Shown: one piece after another, positions 51,448 through 60,286 of the stretch
Numbering within the stretch: the stretch's first letter is position 1
Layout: the number at the start of each line of letters is the position of its first letter
Source of the DNA: Intestinibacillus sp. Marseille-P6563
Lineage (GTDB): Bacteria > Bacillota > Clostridia > Oscillospirales > Butyricicoccaceae
DNA length: 64,000 bases
NCBI RefSeq assembly: GCF_900604335.1
Contig: NZ_UWOD01000001.1
Coordinates: 124,001-188,000 of the forward strand
Reading direction: 5' to 3'
Position numbers and translations under genes: made by a program
The notes under the pieces: model-generated
The model's input: the letters and a program-made list of their open reading frames with translations, nothing else
What the model was told of the DNA's origin: nothing
Database searches by the model: none

Positions 51448-52656
51448 TTATCCTTTGCTCTGCGCAATTTGAAGCAGACGGTCGAGCACGATATCGGCCA
51501 AATCATCCTTACGCATCAGGGACAGCGACTCATTCGTACCATCCCGATACAGTAATGTGGCAACATTGGTATCGTGCGCAAAGCCTGCGCCTTTTGTGCG
51601 CAGATTGTTGGCGACCATCATATCGCAGTTCTTCTTTTCCAGCTTGGCCCTAGAATTGTCCAGCAGGTCGCGGGTTTCCATCGAAAAACCGCAGACCAGT
51701 TGATTGTCCCGCTTCATGTGGCCAATCTCGGCCAAAATATCCGGATTGCGCACCAGTTCGACCGACATTTCGTCGTTTTTCTTTTTGAGTTTGTCCTCTG
51801 CTGCCTGCTTGGGACGATAATCGCCCACCGCAGCTGCTTTGATGACCCAGTCGGTCTTATCCAGGCGTTCCATCACGGCATCCCGCATATCCTGCGCGGA
51901 CACGACCGGAACCACCTGCACGCCTGCCGGTGCATCCAGCCCAACCGGACCAGATACCAGGGTCACCGATGCGCCGCGCATCTGGGCGCTCTGCGCAATC
52001 GCGTAGCCCATTTTACCGGTCGAATGATTGGACAGAAAACGGACCGGGTCCATCGCCTCACGGGTTGGCCCTGCGGTAACCAGTACCGATACGCCCGCCA
52101 AATCCTGCGGCGTTGCAGCGCATTCAATCGCATGAACGATTTCCGCCGGGTCGGCCAGCTTGCCCTTTCCGGTATCCCCGCAGGCCAAGCGTCCGCTGGC
52201 CGGTTCTACGAACCGCGTGCCACGCGCACGAAGCAGCTCGATATTCTGCTGCACGACCGGATTTTCATACATGCCGGTATTCATCGCCGGTGCAATCACA
52301 AGCGGTGCCTTGGTCGCCATCAAGGTGGTGGTCACCATATCGTCGGCAATACCATGCGCAGCTTTGCCGATGACATTGGCTGTTGCCGGAGCAACGACAA
52401 ACACATCCGCCCGCTTGGCCAGCGAAATATGTTCGACTTCCCATGGGAACTCCCGGTTGAACATATCGACGGTCACGCGATTGTTCGACAGCACTTCCAA
52501 GGTCAGGGGCGTAATAAATTCGGTGGCCGACTCGGTCATCAGGATAAAGACTTCGGCGCCCTTTTTCTTCAGTTTCGAGGTCAAATCTGCCGCTTTATAG
52601 GCTGCGATTCCCCCCGTCACACACAGGACAACCGACTTTCCTTGCAGGCTGTTCAT
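51448..52656 (-). CDS. coaBC: bifunctional phosphopantothenoylcysteine decarboxylase/synthetase
   Basis: Makes 4'-phosphopantetheine from phosphopantothenate and cysteine in coenzyme A synthesis. The 402-residue protein has the FMN-dependent CoaC domain (1-185: VTGGIAAYKAADL, EHISLAKRADVFVVAPATANVIGK, PAMNTGMYENPVVQ, and the flap cysteine LACGDTGKGKLAD near 155) and the CTP-dependent CoaB domain (190-402: VTAGPTREAMDPVRFLSNHSTGKMG, AAAVGDYRP, KLKKKNDE, and ELVRNPDILAEIG). It overlaps rpoZ by 4 nt. Confidence 0.96.
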   Translation of the reverse strand: MNSLQGKSVVLCVTGGIAAYKAADLTSKLKKKGAEVFILMTESATEFITPLTLEVLSNNRVTVDMFNREFPWEVEHISLAKRADVFVVAPATANVIGKAAHGIADDMVTTTLMATKAPLVIAPAMNTGMYENPVVQQNIELLRARGTRFVEPASGRLACGDTGKGKLADPAEIVHAIECAATPQDLAGVSVLVTAGPTREAMDPVRFLSNHSTGKMGYAIAQSAQMRGASVTLVSGPVGLDAPAGVQVVPVVSAQDMRDAVMERLDKTDWVIKAAAVGDYRPKQAAEDKLKKKNDEMSVELVRNPDILAEIGHMKRDNQLVCGFSMETRDLLDNSRAKLEKKNCDMMVANNLRTKGAGFAHDTNVATLLYRDGTNESLSLMRKDDLADIVLDRLLQIAQSKG

Positions 52657-52982
52657 TCGCCGATATCCTCGTGATCCTCAGCGTCGTGCTCTTCCTCATC
52701 GTCGAGCAGACCGTCTTCGTCAAAATCCAGGTCCAAATCCAACGTACCGCTAAGTTCGCGGGGGATCATCACCTTGGGCTCTTCGATCTTCGGACCCGGC
52801 TTGTGCACGATCGTGCCTGCTGCGATTTCATCCAGCGCGAGTTTTACGGCCTTATCCGGCAGCGGCTCACCGGTTTCTTCGGCTTCCTGCGCGATGTCAC
52901 GGGCACGCTGCGCGGCCAGATTGACCAGCAGATAACGATTTCCAACACGCTTCATCAGTTCATTCATGGACGGTTTTAACAT
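52653..52982 (-). CDS. rpoZ: RNA polymerase omega subunit with acidic tail
   Basis: Omega subunit, 109 residues, helps fold and stabilise RNA polymerase beta-prime. The core (1-62) has NELMKRVGNRYLLVNLAAQRAR, the omega signature, and KAVKLALDEIAAGTI. The C-terminus is extended by about 40 residues, with 17 Asp/Glu in the last 30, which standard omega (about 70-90 residues) lacks. It lies between gmk and coaBC, the canonical Firmicute order gmk-rpoZ-coaBC-priA-def-fmt. Confidence 0.92.
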   Translation of the reverse strand: MLKPSMNELMKRVGNRYLLVNLAAQRARDIAQEAEETGEPLPDKAVKLALDEIAAGTIVHKPGPKIEEPKVMIPRELSGTLDLDLDFDEDGLLDDEEEHDAEDHEDIGE

Positions 52983-52996
52983 AAGTTTCTCCCTCT

Positions 52997-53584
52997 TTAT
53001 TTGAAATTCAATGGTTTATTCCGGCAACGCTCGGCGCGCAAAATGGCCATCAGGTCATCGATCGCGCATGCCAAGTCGTCGTTGACAATAATATAATCAA
53101 ACCGGTCGGCATAGGTCATTTCTTTTTCGGCGGTTTCCATGCGATGACGAATTTTGTCCTCGCTTTCGGTGCCGCGCCCTTTCAGCCGGCGCTCCAGTTC
53201 TTCCATCGACGGCGGAGCAACAAAAATCATGACCGCATCCGGCCGTTTTTCATGGATCTGCATAGCGCCCTGCACTTCGATTTCCAGCACAACGTCATTG
53301 CCAGCCTCCAGCTGGTCGTTGACCGGGCCTTCGAGTGTACCATAATAATTCCCGACATATTGCGCATATTCCAGGAAAGCTCCGGCGGCAATGCGCTCTT
53401 CAAACCTTTCCTGAGTCAGGAAGTAGTAATGCACACCATCCCGCTCCCCTTCCCGCGGGGTGCGGGTCGTGGCCGATACCGACAAATACAGGTTTTTGTC
53501 CTTGCCCAGTACCTCACTTAGAATGGTGCCCTTTCCCGTACCGGACGGGCCGGTAAATACATAAAGGTTGCCCCGTTTACGCAT
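52997..53584 (-). CDS. gmk: guanylate kinase
   Basis: Phosphorylates GMP to GDP. The 195-residue protein has the P-loop [12 protein letters not shown] (near residue 11), the GMP-binding [23 protein letters not shown] (near 35-58), GNYYGT and [21 protein letters not shown] (near 98). ATG 53584 is chosen ([12 protein letters not shown]) and overlaps the end of remA by 8 nt; longer readings lie in remA. Confidence 0.96.
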   Translation of the reverse strand: MRKRGNLYVFTGPSGTGKGTILSEVLGKDKNLYLSVSATTRTPREGERDGVHYYFLTQERFEERIAAGAFLEYAQYVGNYYGTLEGPVNDQLEAGNDVVLEIEVQGAMQIHEKRPDAVMIFVAPPSMEELERRLKGRGTESEDKIRHRMETAEKEMTYADRFDYIIVNDDLACAIDDLMAILRAERCRNKPLNFK

Positions 53585-53840
53585 TGTTGTCCTCCCCTTC
53601 CTCTTCCCGGGTCTCCATCCGACCGGCAATGGTTTCCGGCTGAATGGCTGACAGGATCACATGATCGCTGTCTGTAATCAGTACCGCACGGGTGCGGCGG
53701 CCATAGGTGGCGTCGATCAGCACGCCCCGGTCGCGGGACTCCTGCACGATACGCTTAATGGGTGCCGATTCCGGACTGACGATGGCCACCAGACGGCTGG
53801 CGGACACCATGTTGCCAAAGCCAATATTGATAAGCTTCAT
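53577..53840 (-). CDS. remA: extracellular matrix regulator RemA/YlzA (DUF370)
   Basis: Small DNA-binding protein of the RemA family, which in Bacillus activates biofilm matrix and osmoprotection operons as a ring-shaped oligomer. The 87-residue protein has [29 protein letters not shown] (1-30), the invariant start of the family, and [28 protein letters not shown]. It lies between yicC and gmk, as in most Firmicutes. GGAGGAAGC precedes the ATG. Confidence 0.95.
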   Translation of the reverse strand: MKLINIGFGNMVSASRLVAIVSPESAPIKRIVQESRDRGVLIDATYGRRTRAVLITDSDHVILSAIQPETIAGRMETREEEGEDNNA

Positions 53841-53852
53841 CGCTTCCTCCCG

Positions 53853-54728
53853 TTACTCGATGTTCTGCACCTGCTCCCGGATCTTCTCGATTTCCGCCTT
53901 AAGACCGATTACCAGATTGGCAAGCACCGTGTCATTGGCCTTGGAACCAATGGTATTCGCTTCGCGGTTCATCTCCTGCACCAGGAAATCCAGCTTGCGG
54001 CCCACCGGCTTATCGTCCTCCAGCATCATCCGAAGCTGCTCCAGATGACTGCGCAGACGCACGGTTTCTTCGTCCACAGCCGTCTTATCGGCAAAGATGG
54101 CCGCTTCGGTGAGGATGCGCTGCGGATCGACCGTAGTATCGGCCAAAATTTCGTTCATCCGCTTTTCCAGCCGTTCCCGATATGCGGTCACACGCTCGGG
54201 CGAACGCTTCTCCACCTCTTCGACCAGTCCCAAGATGGTCTGCATGCGGCTGGATACGTCGGCTGCCATTTTTTCGCCTTCCTGCGCCCGCATGCCGTCA
54301 AATTCGTTCACAGCTTGGTCAAAGACCTCGCACACGGCCTTGGTCAGCGCTTCGGCATCCACTTCCAGACGTTCACTGACCAGGACATCCGGCATCCGTG
54401 CAATGCTCATCACGGTGATGTCATCATGCAGATGCAGCGTATCGCGCAATTCGACCAGAGCATCCAAATAGCTCTGGGCCAGTTCCTTGTTCAGGACGAT
54501 TGCGGTTTCCTGCGCGCCGGTATCGGTGATCGCTACAAAAATATCGACTTTGCCGCGCGAAATACGCTTACCGGCTTCCTTTTTGAGCGCTTCTTCCAAA
54601 AAGCCATAGCCCCGCGGCGCTTTGACATTGACATCCAGGTAGCGGTGGTTGACCGCACGCAGCTCTACTACAATATCCCTGCCCTCGGTCGCCAGACGCG
54701 CGCGGCCATAGCCGGTCATGCTTCTCAT
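53853..54728 (-). CDS. yicC: YicC-family endoribonuclease
   Basis: Family of YicC/YloC proteins, shown in E. coli to be an endoribonuclease influencing small-RNA turnover. The 291-residue protein starts MRSMTGYGRARL, the conserved N-terminus, includes LRAVNHRYLDVNVKAPRG (near residue 27) and ends with the family's DFLVQEMNREANTIGSKAND and KAEIEKIREQVQNIE. ATG 54728 is chosen on this conservation and AAGGA upstream; earlier in-frame ATGs exist at 54752 and 54764. The neighbouring remA-gmk-rpoZ run is the standard context. Confidence 0.92.
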   Translation of the reverse strand: MRSMTGYGRARLATEGRDIVVELRAVNHRYLDVNVKAPRGYGFLEEALKKEAGKRISRGKVDIFVAITDTGAQETAIVLNKELAQSYLDALVELRDTLHLHDDITVMSIARMPDVLVSERLEVDAEALTKAVCEVFDQAVNEFDGMRAQEGEKMAADVSSRMQTILGLVEEVEKRSPERVTAYRERLEKRMNEILADTTVDPQRILTEAAIFADKTAVDEETVRLRSHLEQLRMMLEDDKPVGRKLDFLVQEMNREANTIGSKANDTVLANLVIGLKAEIEKIREQVQNIE

Positions 54729-54764
54729 CGGTTCATCATCCTTTTTACCCATATTTTCGTGCAC

Positions 54765-55268
54765 CTATTCGCGGAAAAGAATACGAAATAGCGCAATTAT
54801 TTTTGAAAAAACAACATCATAGCAGACAAACGCTATGAAAAAGGCAATTGCCAGCAAAAACGGCGGGAACGCTGCGACCTGCGCTTCAGGGACCAAAAAG
54901 CCCCAGCGGATAAAACACCACAAGGCGACCAGCAATAAAACTGCATATAGCAGCTTGCAGGCCCATTCGACCGGTAGCTTATGCAGCCGCTCGATTCCAT
55001 ATTTCACGAGCGGATAAAAGCCGAAAAGCAGTGCATAGGCCACGACATATCGCTTTCCGGGCACAAACATGGCCGACAGCAGGCTGGTGGCTACATATAT
55101 GAGGAGTCCCATGCGGACTTGCCGCCTTGCCAAAGGGATGGCAGGTACCATCCCGGCGCCAATGCACAAGCCCCAGCCAAGCGCTGGCATCAGCGAAGCC
55201 AGCAGCAAAAAGACTACCGAAATGCCCGTCAACATTCCACCGTATGCAACACGTACCGAATGCTTCAC
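54765..55268 (-). CDS. hypothetical integral membrane protein
   Basis: A 167-residue membrane protein of unknown function with about five hydrophobic segments (residues 12-32, 35-48, 55-75, 105-120, 130-155). The pattern (GGMLTGISVVFLLLASLMPALGW, then FVPGKRYVVAYALLFGFYPLVKYGIERL) resembles small ECF-transporter-S-like or CPBP-unrelated clostridial membrane proteins, but I cannot assign a family. Its start abuts the J-domain gene stop (0-nt gap) so it is translationally linked. It lies between the J-domain gene and yicC. Confidence 0.75.
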   Translation of the reverse strand: MKHSVRVAYGGMLTGISVVFLLLASLMPALGWGLCIGAGMVPAIPLARRQVRMGLLIYVATSLLSAMFVPGKRYVVAYALLFGFYPLVKYGIERLHKLPVEWACKLLYAVLLLVALWCFIRWGFLVPEAQVAAFPPFLLAIAFFIAFVCYDVVFSKIIALFRILFRE

Positions 55269-55871
55269 TTAGCATCCGCCTCCACCGCAGCAGCTATTGC
55301 AGCAGCAGTTCATGCAGAGCATGGTCGTGCAGCAGTCACACATGGACATGGAGTTCATCGGACGATAGCCTCCATACCCAGCGCCCATATTGACCATATT
55401 CAGCGCATTGCGGTATTCTGCATTGTTCGGGTCCATGGAACATGCCTGCATATAGGCCGAACGTGCTTCGTCATACCAACCCTTGCGGAAATAAACGGTA
55501 CCCATAAGGAAATACCATTCGGCGTTGCGGTTGGGGCTGCGCTGCAACATTTCTTCTGCCAAAGAGAGGTTGCCCTTGTTGATCGCATCCCGGATCTGTG
55601 CACTGAACCCACTGGACGTATTGGAACCATAAGAGCTGCCGGTCTGGCTGCTTGTTCCGGCATCCGATGTCGAATTGCCGCCGCCTGCACGCGCGTTCAT
55701 AATCATGTCATACGCTTCGTTGATCTCTTTCATGCGGGTTTCCGCAAGATCGGCCAGCGGGCTTCCCACATAATTATCCGGGTGATATTTTCGGGCCAAC
55801 TCACGATACGCACGCTTAACGTCGTCATCGCTCGTCTGCGGGGTCACACCCAGCACTTTATAAGGATCCAT
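55269..55871 (-). CDS. J-domain protein with TPR-like region and Cys-rich C-terminus
   Basis: A 200-residue protein with an N-terminal J domain (1-65: DPYKVLGVTPQTSDDDVKRAY and the HPD motif at 30-32 that triggers Hsp70 ATPase), a Gly/Ser/Thr linker (about 67-92), a TPR-like helical pair (about 98-165, with AEWYFLMGTVYFRKGWYDEARSAYMQA split by the usual WY..G..Y..A spacing) and a C-terminal run of about 26 residues holding ten cysteines (CDCCTTMLC, CCCNSCCGGGGC). ATG 55871 overlaps the DUF5685 stop by 14 nt. Probably a co-chaperone dedicated to an unknown client, possibly the DUF5685 protein or a metal-binding target. Confidence 0.85.
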   Translation of the reverse strand: MDPYKVLGVTPQTSDDDVKRAYRELARKYHPDNYVGSPLADLAETRMKEINEAYDMIMNARAGGGNSTSDAGTSSQTGSSYGSNTSSGFSAQIRDAINKGNLSLAEEMLQRSPNRNAEWYFLMGTVYFRKGWYDEARSAYMQACSMDPNNAEYRNALNMVNMGAGYGGYRPMNSMSMCDCCTTMLCMNCCCNSCCGGGGC

Positions 55872-56742
55872 GCCTGCTTTGTCCTCCGTTCGATTGATAA
55901 GTTCCATCCAAGACCTGCCGTGTTACCAGCGGCATGCCCAGACAAATAATATTCTCCAGTAATTCCCGGTCGCGGTACACGTCCAGGAGTTGAAAGGCAT
56001 TATAAATATCAGCCAGTGAACGCTGCAAGGTGATCTCGAGCGTTTCCCGCACCGGTTCCAAATCAGGGGCTGTCAGCCCAAACCGCAGCGCAACCGGGTT
56101 ATACGCGCCATGCTGCAAATCATCTGTCAGATCCGCGCAGGCATCGATCAGATACACCCATCGTCCGGTATGATAAAACATCTGCCGCAAAATCCGCATG
56201 GTTGCATCATCCGCTTGCGGAACGGCGCCTGCCAGCAACCGGGCGAAGGTATCGGCAGGACGGTCGAGCGATGGGGTCTGCGCTTGTTCCAAAGCCGCCA
56301 AATCAGCCAGACAAGTCGCCATGATTTGGTCTTCTTCCGGCAATCGGGTTCGTGCCTTTCGGTAGCCGGGCCTCGCCAAGCCAGACAACATGCGGGCTGC
56401 CTGCCGTTTGCTGCCGCGCTCGTCGGCAATGGTGTCTTGCAGCTTATGATAGTTCAGCAGTACGCTCAAATCTGCCGTGCGCTCCATGCCAGCCCCGGCG
56501 GAGCAGACCACTTTGGGGCGGACCGGACTGGCCGCGCAGCGTTTGCGGCACAGCGCCGGTTCTTCGGGCTCCAAGCTCCCCAAAACGAGCGCTAAAAAGG
56601 TCATATCATAGCTGAGAAACATAGTATGGATGTGTCCATACCGCGCGCGGATGGTGTGGCAAAGGCCACAGTATACGCTCTGAAACCGCTTCACCTCGCG
56701 CACTCGCAGCTCGGGTTTGACCGGCCGGATGAATCCAAACAT
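55858..56742 (-). CDS. DUF5685 family protein of unknown function
   Basis: A 294-residue, mostly helical soluble protein of the DUF5685 family. It has Cys25 and Cys28 in VYCGLCHTIRARYG, then Cys65, Cys69 and Cys80 (LCRKRCAASPVRPKVVC), a spacing that could hold a metal or cluster. Later segments (LNYHKLQDTIADERGSKR near residue 95 and YHTGRWVYLIDACADLTDDLQHGAYNP near 190) recall the Asp-rich helices of isoprenoid synthases, but the match is loose. It is first in the long operon and overlaps the J-domain gene. Function unknown. Confidence 0.75.
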   Translation of the reverse strand: MFGFIRPVKPELRVREVKRFQSVYCGLCHTIRARYGHIHTMFLSYDMTFLALVLGSLEPEEPALCRKRCAASPVRPKVVCSAGAGMERTADLSVLLNYHKLQDTIADERGSKRQAARMLSGLARPGYRKARTRLPEEDQIMATCLADLAALEQAQTPSLDRPADTFARLLAGAVPQADDATMRILRQMFYHTGRWVYLIDACADLTDDLQHGAYNPVALRFGLTAPDLEPVRETLEITLQRSLADIYNAFQLLDVYRDRELLENIICLGMPLVTRQVLDGTYQSNGGQSRHGSL

Positions 56743-56791
56743 AGTCGATAATTTCCTTTGCTTTTGCGTTTCTGCAAACCGTATTCAATCC

Positions 56792-56820
56792 ATTTTACAA
56801 GATTTTTCTCAAAAAAACAA
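56792..56820 (-). promoter_or_regulatory. promoter of the DUF5685-to-thiN run
   Basis: Minus-strand -35 TTGTTT (56815-56820), 17-bp spacer, -10 TAAAAT (56792-56797). It overlaps the T-run of the upstream terminator and is the only clear promoter before a gene run that reaches 40.0 kb. Confidence 0.6.
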
Positions 56821-56852
56821 GACTGCCCACTCGCATCTTCGGGCAGGCAGCA
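56813..56852 (-). terminator. terminator of cdaA operon
   Basis: CTGCCC/GGGCAG stem (56823-56828 with 56841-56846) with inner pairing, followed by TTGTTTTTTT on the minus strand. The rest of 56853-57013 holds no gene that I can support. Confidence 0.75.
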
Positions 56853-57013
56853 AGGTTTCTCTGCCGTGTTCTTTGCCAAAGAATCGACCCGAAATCAGCA
56901 GAAAAACGACAGAGTTATAGGATATATTTTCGTTTCTTGTACTTTTCCGCAGAAAATATATGATTCATGATCATAACGCTTTCAACCATCTCCATAAAAA
57001 TGTTCAAAAATAT

Positions 57014-57424
57014 TTAACCTTTTTTGATGATGGTGAACGGGGTGCCGCCATTCTTTTTGACCTTTTTATTATAACCAACTGCAATGGCGATGCCAACCAC
57101 CAGCCCCAGGCAGCCCAAACCGCCCGACGCGCCTTCGCCCAAACCACACAGGCTGGCAATCACGAAAAACACAAAAAACAGAATGAGCGGCAAGGTATAT
57201 ACAATCGCAGCCATACGCATGATTTCCTTGTTCTCCCCCTCGATGGTCACAATATCGCCCACTTTGGCATCCACCGCATTTTTGGCAACTGCCTGGATGC
57301 GTTCCTGCGGCGCACCACAGCCGCCGCAGTGAGAACAGTCGTGTCCACACGCGCTTTGCCGCTGCACTTCGATTTCGGCGTAGTTGCCGCTGAGTATTTT
57401 TTTAACTACTGCTTTCTGTATCAT
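57014..57424 (-). CDS. SoxR-reducing system protein RseC family
   Basis: Membrane protein of 136 residues in the RseC/MucC family. An N-terminal soluble part holds a cysteine cluster, CGHDCSHCGGCGAP (near residues 26-39), which may bind an Fe-S cluster or be redox active, then come two adjacent membrane helices (about 75-97 and 102-122) and a basic tail. In other bacteria RseC works with the Rnf complex to reduce SoxR. Here it follows an FAD oxidoreductase in the cdaA operon, so the partner is unclear. ATG 57424 is chosen (MIQKAVVKKIL), with AAAGGA upstream. Confidence 0.85.
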   Translation of the reverse strand: MIQKAVVKKILSGNYAEIEVQRQSACGHDCSHCGGCGAPQERIQAVAKNAVDAKVGDIVTIEGENKEIMRMAAIVYTLPLILFFVFFVIASLCGLGEGASGGLGCLGLVVGIAIAVGYNKKVKKNGGTPFTIIKKG

Positions 57425-57446
57425 AAAAAAACCAGATTCCTTTCTT

Positions 57447-59036
57447 TTATTCCTCCAAGGGGGCATACTGCTCCAAAATCCGGCAAGCCGCACGGATACC
57501 GTCCACAGCTGCCGACATGATGCCGCCTGCATATCCCGCGCCTTCGCCGCAAGGGATAAGACCGGTCAGCGTCCGGCTGTATAAATCACTGCCCCGCGAC
57601 AGCCGTACCGGCGAAGAGGTCCGTGTTTCGGGAGCAGTCAGCAGCGCTTGTCCATCGTCAAAACCTCGAATCTTTCGGCCAAATACATGCAGACCCCGCC
57701 GCAGCGCATCAGTGACAAACCCAGGCAGACAAGCATCCACCCGGCCATAGGCCACCCCGACCGGATAAGTCGGCTGCACGCGTCCGCACCGTTTGCTCGG
57801 CCGGTCTTGGAAAAAGTCCCCGACCGTTTGGCAAGGCGCCTGATAACTGCCGGTTGCCGCAAAAGCAGCCCGTTCGATCGACCGCTGGAAAGCGATCCCG
57901 CCGAATGGCGTACCGTCTGCAAAATCGGCCGGGTCGACCGAAACGGCAAGGGCAGCATTGGCATTGCGGCCATCGCGCGCATGAAAACTCATGCCGTTGG
58001 TAACCACCGTGTTTTCCTCGCTCTGAGCGGCCACAACCTGGCCACCCGGACACATACAGAAGGAATAACAGGCTCGTCCATTTTCCCGATGGGACAAGGT
58101 ATATTCTGCTGGCGGAAGCCCTGGCATCTCGGCCAGTTTGCCATACAGTGCACGATCGATGTCTTCTTGCCGGTGTTCAATGCGCACCCCCACCGAAAAG
58201 GGCTTGGGCTCCATATAAACGCCAGTTTCGTGCAGTGCATAAAAGGTATCCCGGGCGCTATGGCCAATAGCCAGCACCGCTTGTTCGCACGGAATGCTCC
58301 CCTCTGCGGTCTGCAATCCGGTCAAGGTGCCGCTTTGCGCCTGCACACCGGTTACCGCACAGCGGAAATGCACCGTGCCGCCTAAGCGCCGGATTTCCTC
58401 CCGCATCGCGCGCACGACATCTTTCAGGATATCCGTTCCAATGTGCGGCTTGGCCAGCCGTGTGATCTCCTGCGGAGCACCAAACCGCACCAGCGTATGC
58501 AGAACTTCTTCACATAGTGGGTCGTGAATGCGTGTTGTGAGTTTGCCATCCGAATAGGCCCCTGCCCCGCCTTCTCCAAACTGGATATTGGAGTTCGGAT
58601 TCAGCGGGCCGCCGGTCCAAAACGATTGCACTGCGGCATCGCGCTCTTCAATGCAGTCGCCACGTTCCAAAACCACTGGCCGATACCCGTATCGCGCCAA
58701 AATATAGGCGGCAAACAACCCGGCAGGTCCGAGACCGACCACGACCGGCGGATGCGGCAACCGCTTGTGTCCACATACCGGCGCAAACGGAATGGTTTGC
58801 TTCAGGCGGATCTGCGACGATTGCAAGCGCTCTACCAGCGCCGCTTCGTCTGTCGCTCCATCCAGCAAAATGGTATAGACCTGATGGATCTTTCCATGTC
58901 GTGCATCGATTGACACCCGATACACCGAACCAGTCACCTGGCCAGGTGCAAGGCCACATTGCTTGCACGCCGCTTCTACGGCCTGTTCTTTGGGTTCACC
59001 AAACGGCTGACGAATCCCGGATACTAAGATGCTCAA
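57447..59036 (-). CDS. FAD-dependent oxidoreductase
   Basis: A 529-residue flavoprotein of the NAD(P)/FAD-dependent dehydrogenase family (the large YtfP/HI0933-like clostridial type, often with an N-terminal alpha/beta region). The FAD-binding VVVGLGPAGLFAAYILARYGYRPVVLERG is near residue 98, with the conserved NSNIQFGEGGAGAYSDGKLTTR near 150 and the C-terminal IPCGEGAGYAGGIMSAAVDGIRAA near 500. Substrate unknown. TTG start at 59034-59036 overlaps the cdaR stop by 4 nt. It lies in one operon with cdaA, cdaR and rseC. Confidence 0.88.
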   Translation of the reverse strand: MSILVSGIRQPFGEPKEQAVEAACKQCGLAPGQVTGSVYRVSIDARHGKIHQVYTILLDGATDEAALVERLQSSQIRLKQTIPFAPVCGHKRLPHPPVVVGLGPAGLFAAYILARYGYRPVVLERGDCIEERDAAVQSFWTGGPLNPNSNIQFGEGGAGAYSDGKLTTRIHDPLCEEVLHTLVRFGAPQEITRLAKPHIGTDILKDVVRAMREEIRRLGGTVHFRCAVTGVQAQSGTLTGLQTAEGSIPCEQAVLAIGHSARDTFYALHETGVYMEPKPFSVGVRIEHRQEDIDRALYGKLAEMPGLPPAEYTLSHRENGRACYSFCMCPGGQVVAAQSEENTVVTNGMSFHARDGRNANAALAVSVDPADFADGTPFGGIAFQRSIERAAFAATGSYQAPCQTVGDFFQDRPSKRCGRVQPTYPVGVAYGRVDACLPGFVTDALRRGLHVFGRKIRGFDDGQALLTAPETRTSSPVRLSRGSDLYSRTLTGLIPCGEGAGYAGGIMSAAVDGIRAACRILEQYAPLEE

Positions 59037-60286
59037 CTTCCTTCTTCTTCCTCCTCTTGGGCGACAATCGTGATGCTCACGGTCACTTCCTCGGTACGAA
59101 CGTTCACACCGTCGGCCTGTACCGTGACTTGAGCCGAAACTTCATGCGTTCCTGCGCCAAGCGCGGAAGAGTCGAAGGTCGCCTCAACCTGGATATTCTC
59201 TGCCGTAACCTTGGAAACAGCATTCGCTTTACCAACCACCTCGACATTGACCGAAGACGTATTCAAGGTAACGATGGGTTTTTCTGCTTCTTCACTGGTG
59301 TCCTTCAGGCTGATGGACGAGACTTCTACCGTGCGCGTAATATCATCTTTCATGGTAATCTGGACACTGGCCTGCTTGGGCTCACCGTCCATCAAATGTA
59401 CGCCTTCCGGCAACTTGATGGAAAGCTTGACTTGCTCCCCATCCTTTTCAATTTGTCCCAGGTCAATACTACCCAGAGACAGAGAGGTCAGCGCGCTGAC
59501 CGCGTCGCTCTCCCCATAAACCCGGACAGAACCTGGAGAAATCGTGGTTTCGACCATATCACTGGTCAAATCCGCCGACGAGATCAGCGATACCTGCAGC
59601 GGTAAGGTCACCACATGATTGACGCCAATCGTAACATCCAACGTATCGGTTTCCGGTGTCACCCATGGAGAATCGACCAAAGTATCCTCCTCCGTATACA
59701 GGGTGACCCGACAGGTTTGGGCAATATTTTTCGAAATATTATCCAAATCGACCGTCAGCAGCGCATAGCCGACCGTGGAAACAATGCTTTCCGCACCGGT
59801 AATCTGAATGGTTTCCTGGCTGGGGGTCAGTGTGCCGACCAACCGATCTTCCGAAAGGTTATTCATGGTTGTCACCCGCACCGGGACATCCTTGGATACC
59901 ACATTTTCCACCGTAATTTGCAGGCGGCGCGGCTCAAACGAAATCGAGTCGGTATCTTTATCGATCGTGATCGTGGGCTGGATATAATATACGCCAGCCT
60001 CCTGGATATTGGACAAGTCGACTTCGGCTTTGATATCGTTGACCGACAGCTGTGCCATATCCTTGCTGGTACCTGTAACCTTCAAGGTGATTTTCGGGTC
60101 TTCTGTGGTGACGACCGTAAGGTCCCGCTCGTCCAAATTTTCCACACCAACGGTCTGTACGGTCAGATTGGGAAAGGTCTGCGTTTTCGGCGGGTTATCG
60201 GTCAATACAACATAGGACCAAAGAAAGACCGCGACAAACAGCGAGAGTATTTTCAAAAAAACATTGTGTTGTTTTAAGAAATTCAT
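59033..60286 (-). CDS. cdaR: YbbR-domain regulator of diadenylate cyclase
   Basis: Membrane-anchored regulator of CdaA, 417 residues. One N-terminal helix (about 8-27, FLKILSLFVAVFLWSYVVL) is followed by an extracytoplasmic region with four YbbR repeats (about 35-120, 125-215, 220-310, 315-410), ending in an acidic EEEEEGS tail. The ATG overlaps the cdaA stop by 4 nt. In Firmicutes CdaR binds CdaA and modulates c-di-AMP output from outside the membrane. glmM, the usual third partner, is not directly downstream here. Confidence 0.93.
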   Translation of the reverse strand: MNFLKQHNVFLKILSLFVAVFLWSYVVLTDNPPKTQTFPNLTVQTVGVENLDERDLTVVTTEDPKITLKVTGTSKDMAQLSVNDIKAEVDLSNIQEAGVYYIQPTITIDKDTDSISFEPRRLQITVENVVSKDVPVRVTTMNNLSEDRLVGTLTPSQETIQITGAESIVSTVGYALLTVDLDNISKNIAQTCRVTLYTEEDTLVDSPWVTPETDTLDVTIGVNHVVTLPLQVSLISSADLTSDMVETTISPGSVRVYGESDAVSALTSLSLGSIDLGQIEKDGEQVKLSIKLPEGVHLMDGEPKQASVQITMKDDITRTVEVSSISLKDTSEEAEKPIVTLNTSSVNVEVVGKANAVSKVTAENIQVEATFDSSALGAGTHEVSAQVTVQADGVNVRTEEVTVSITIVAQEEEEEGS

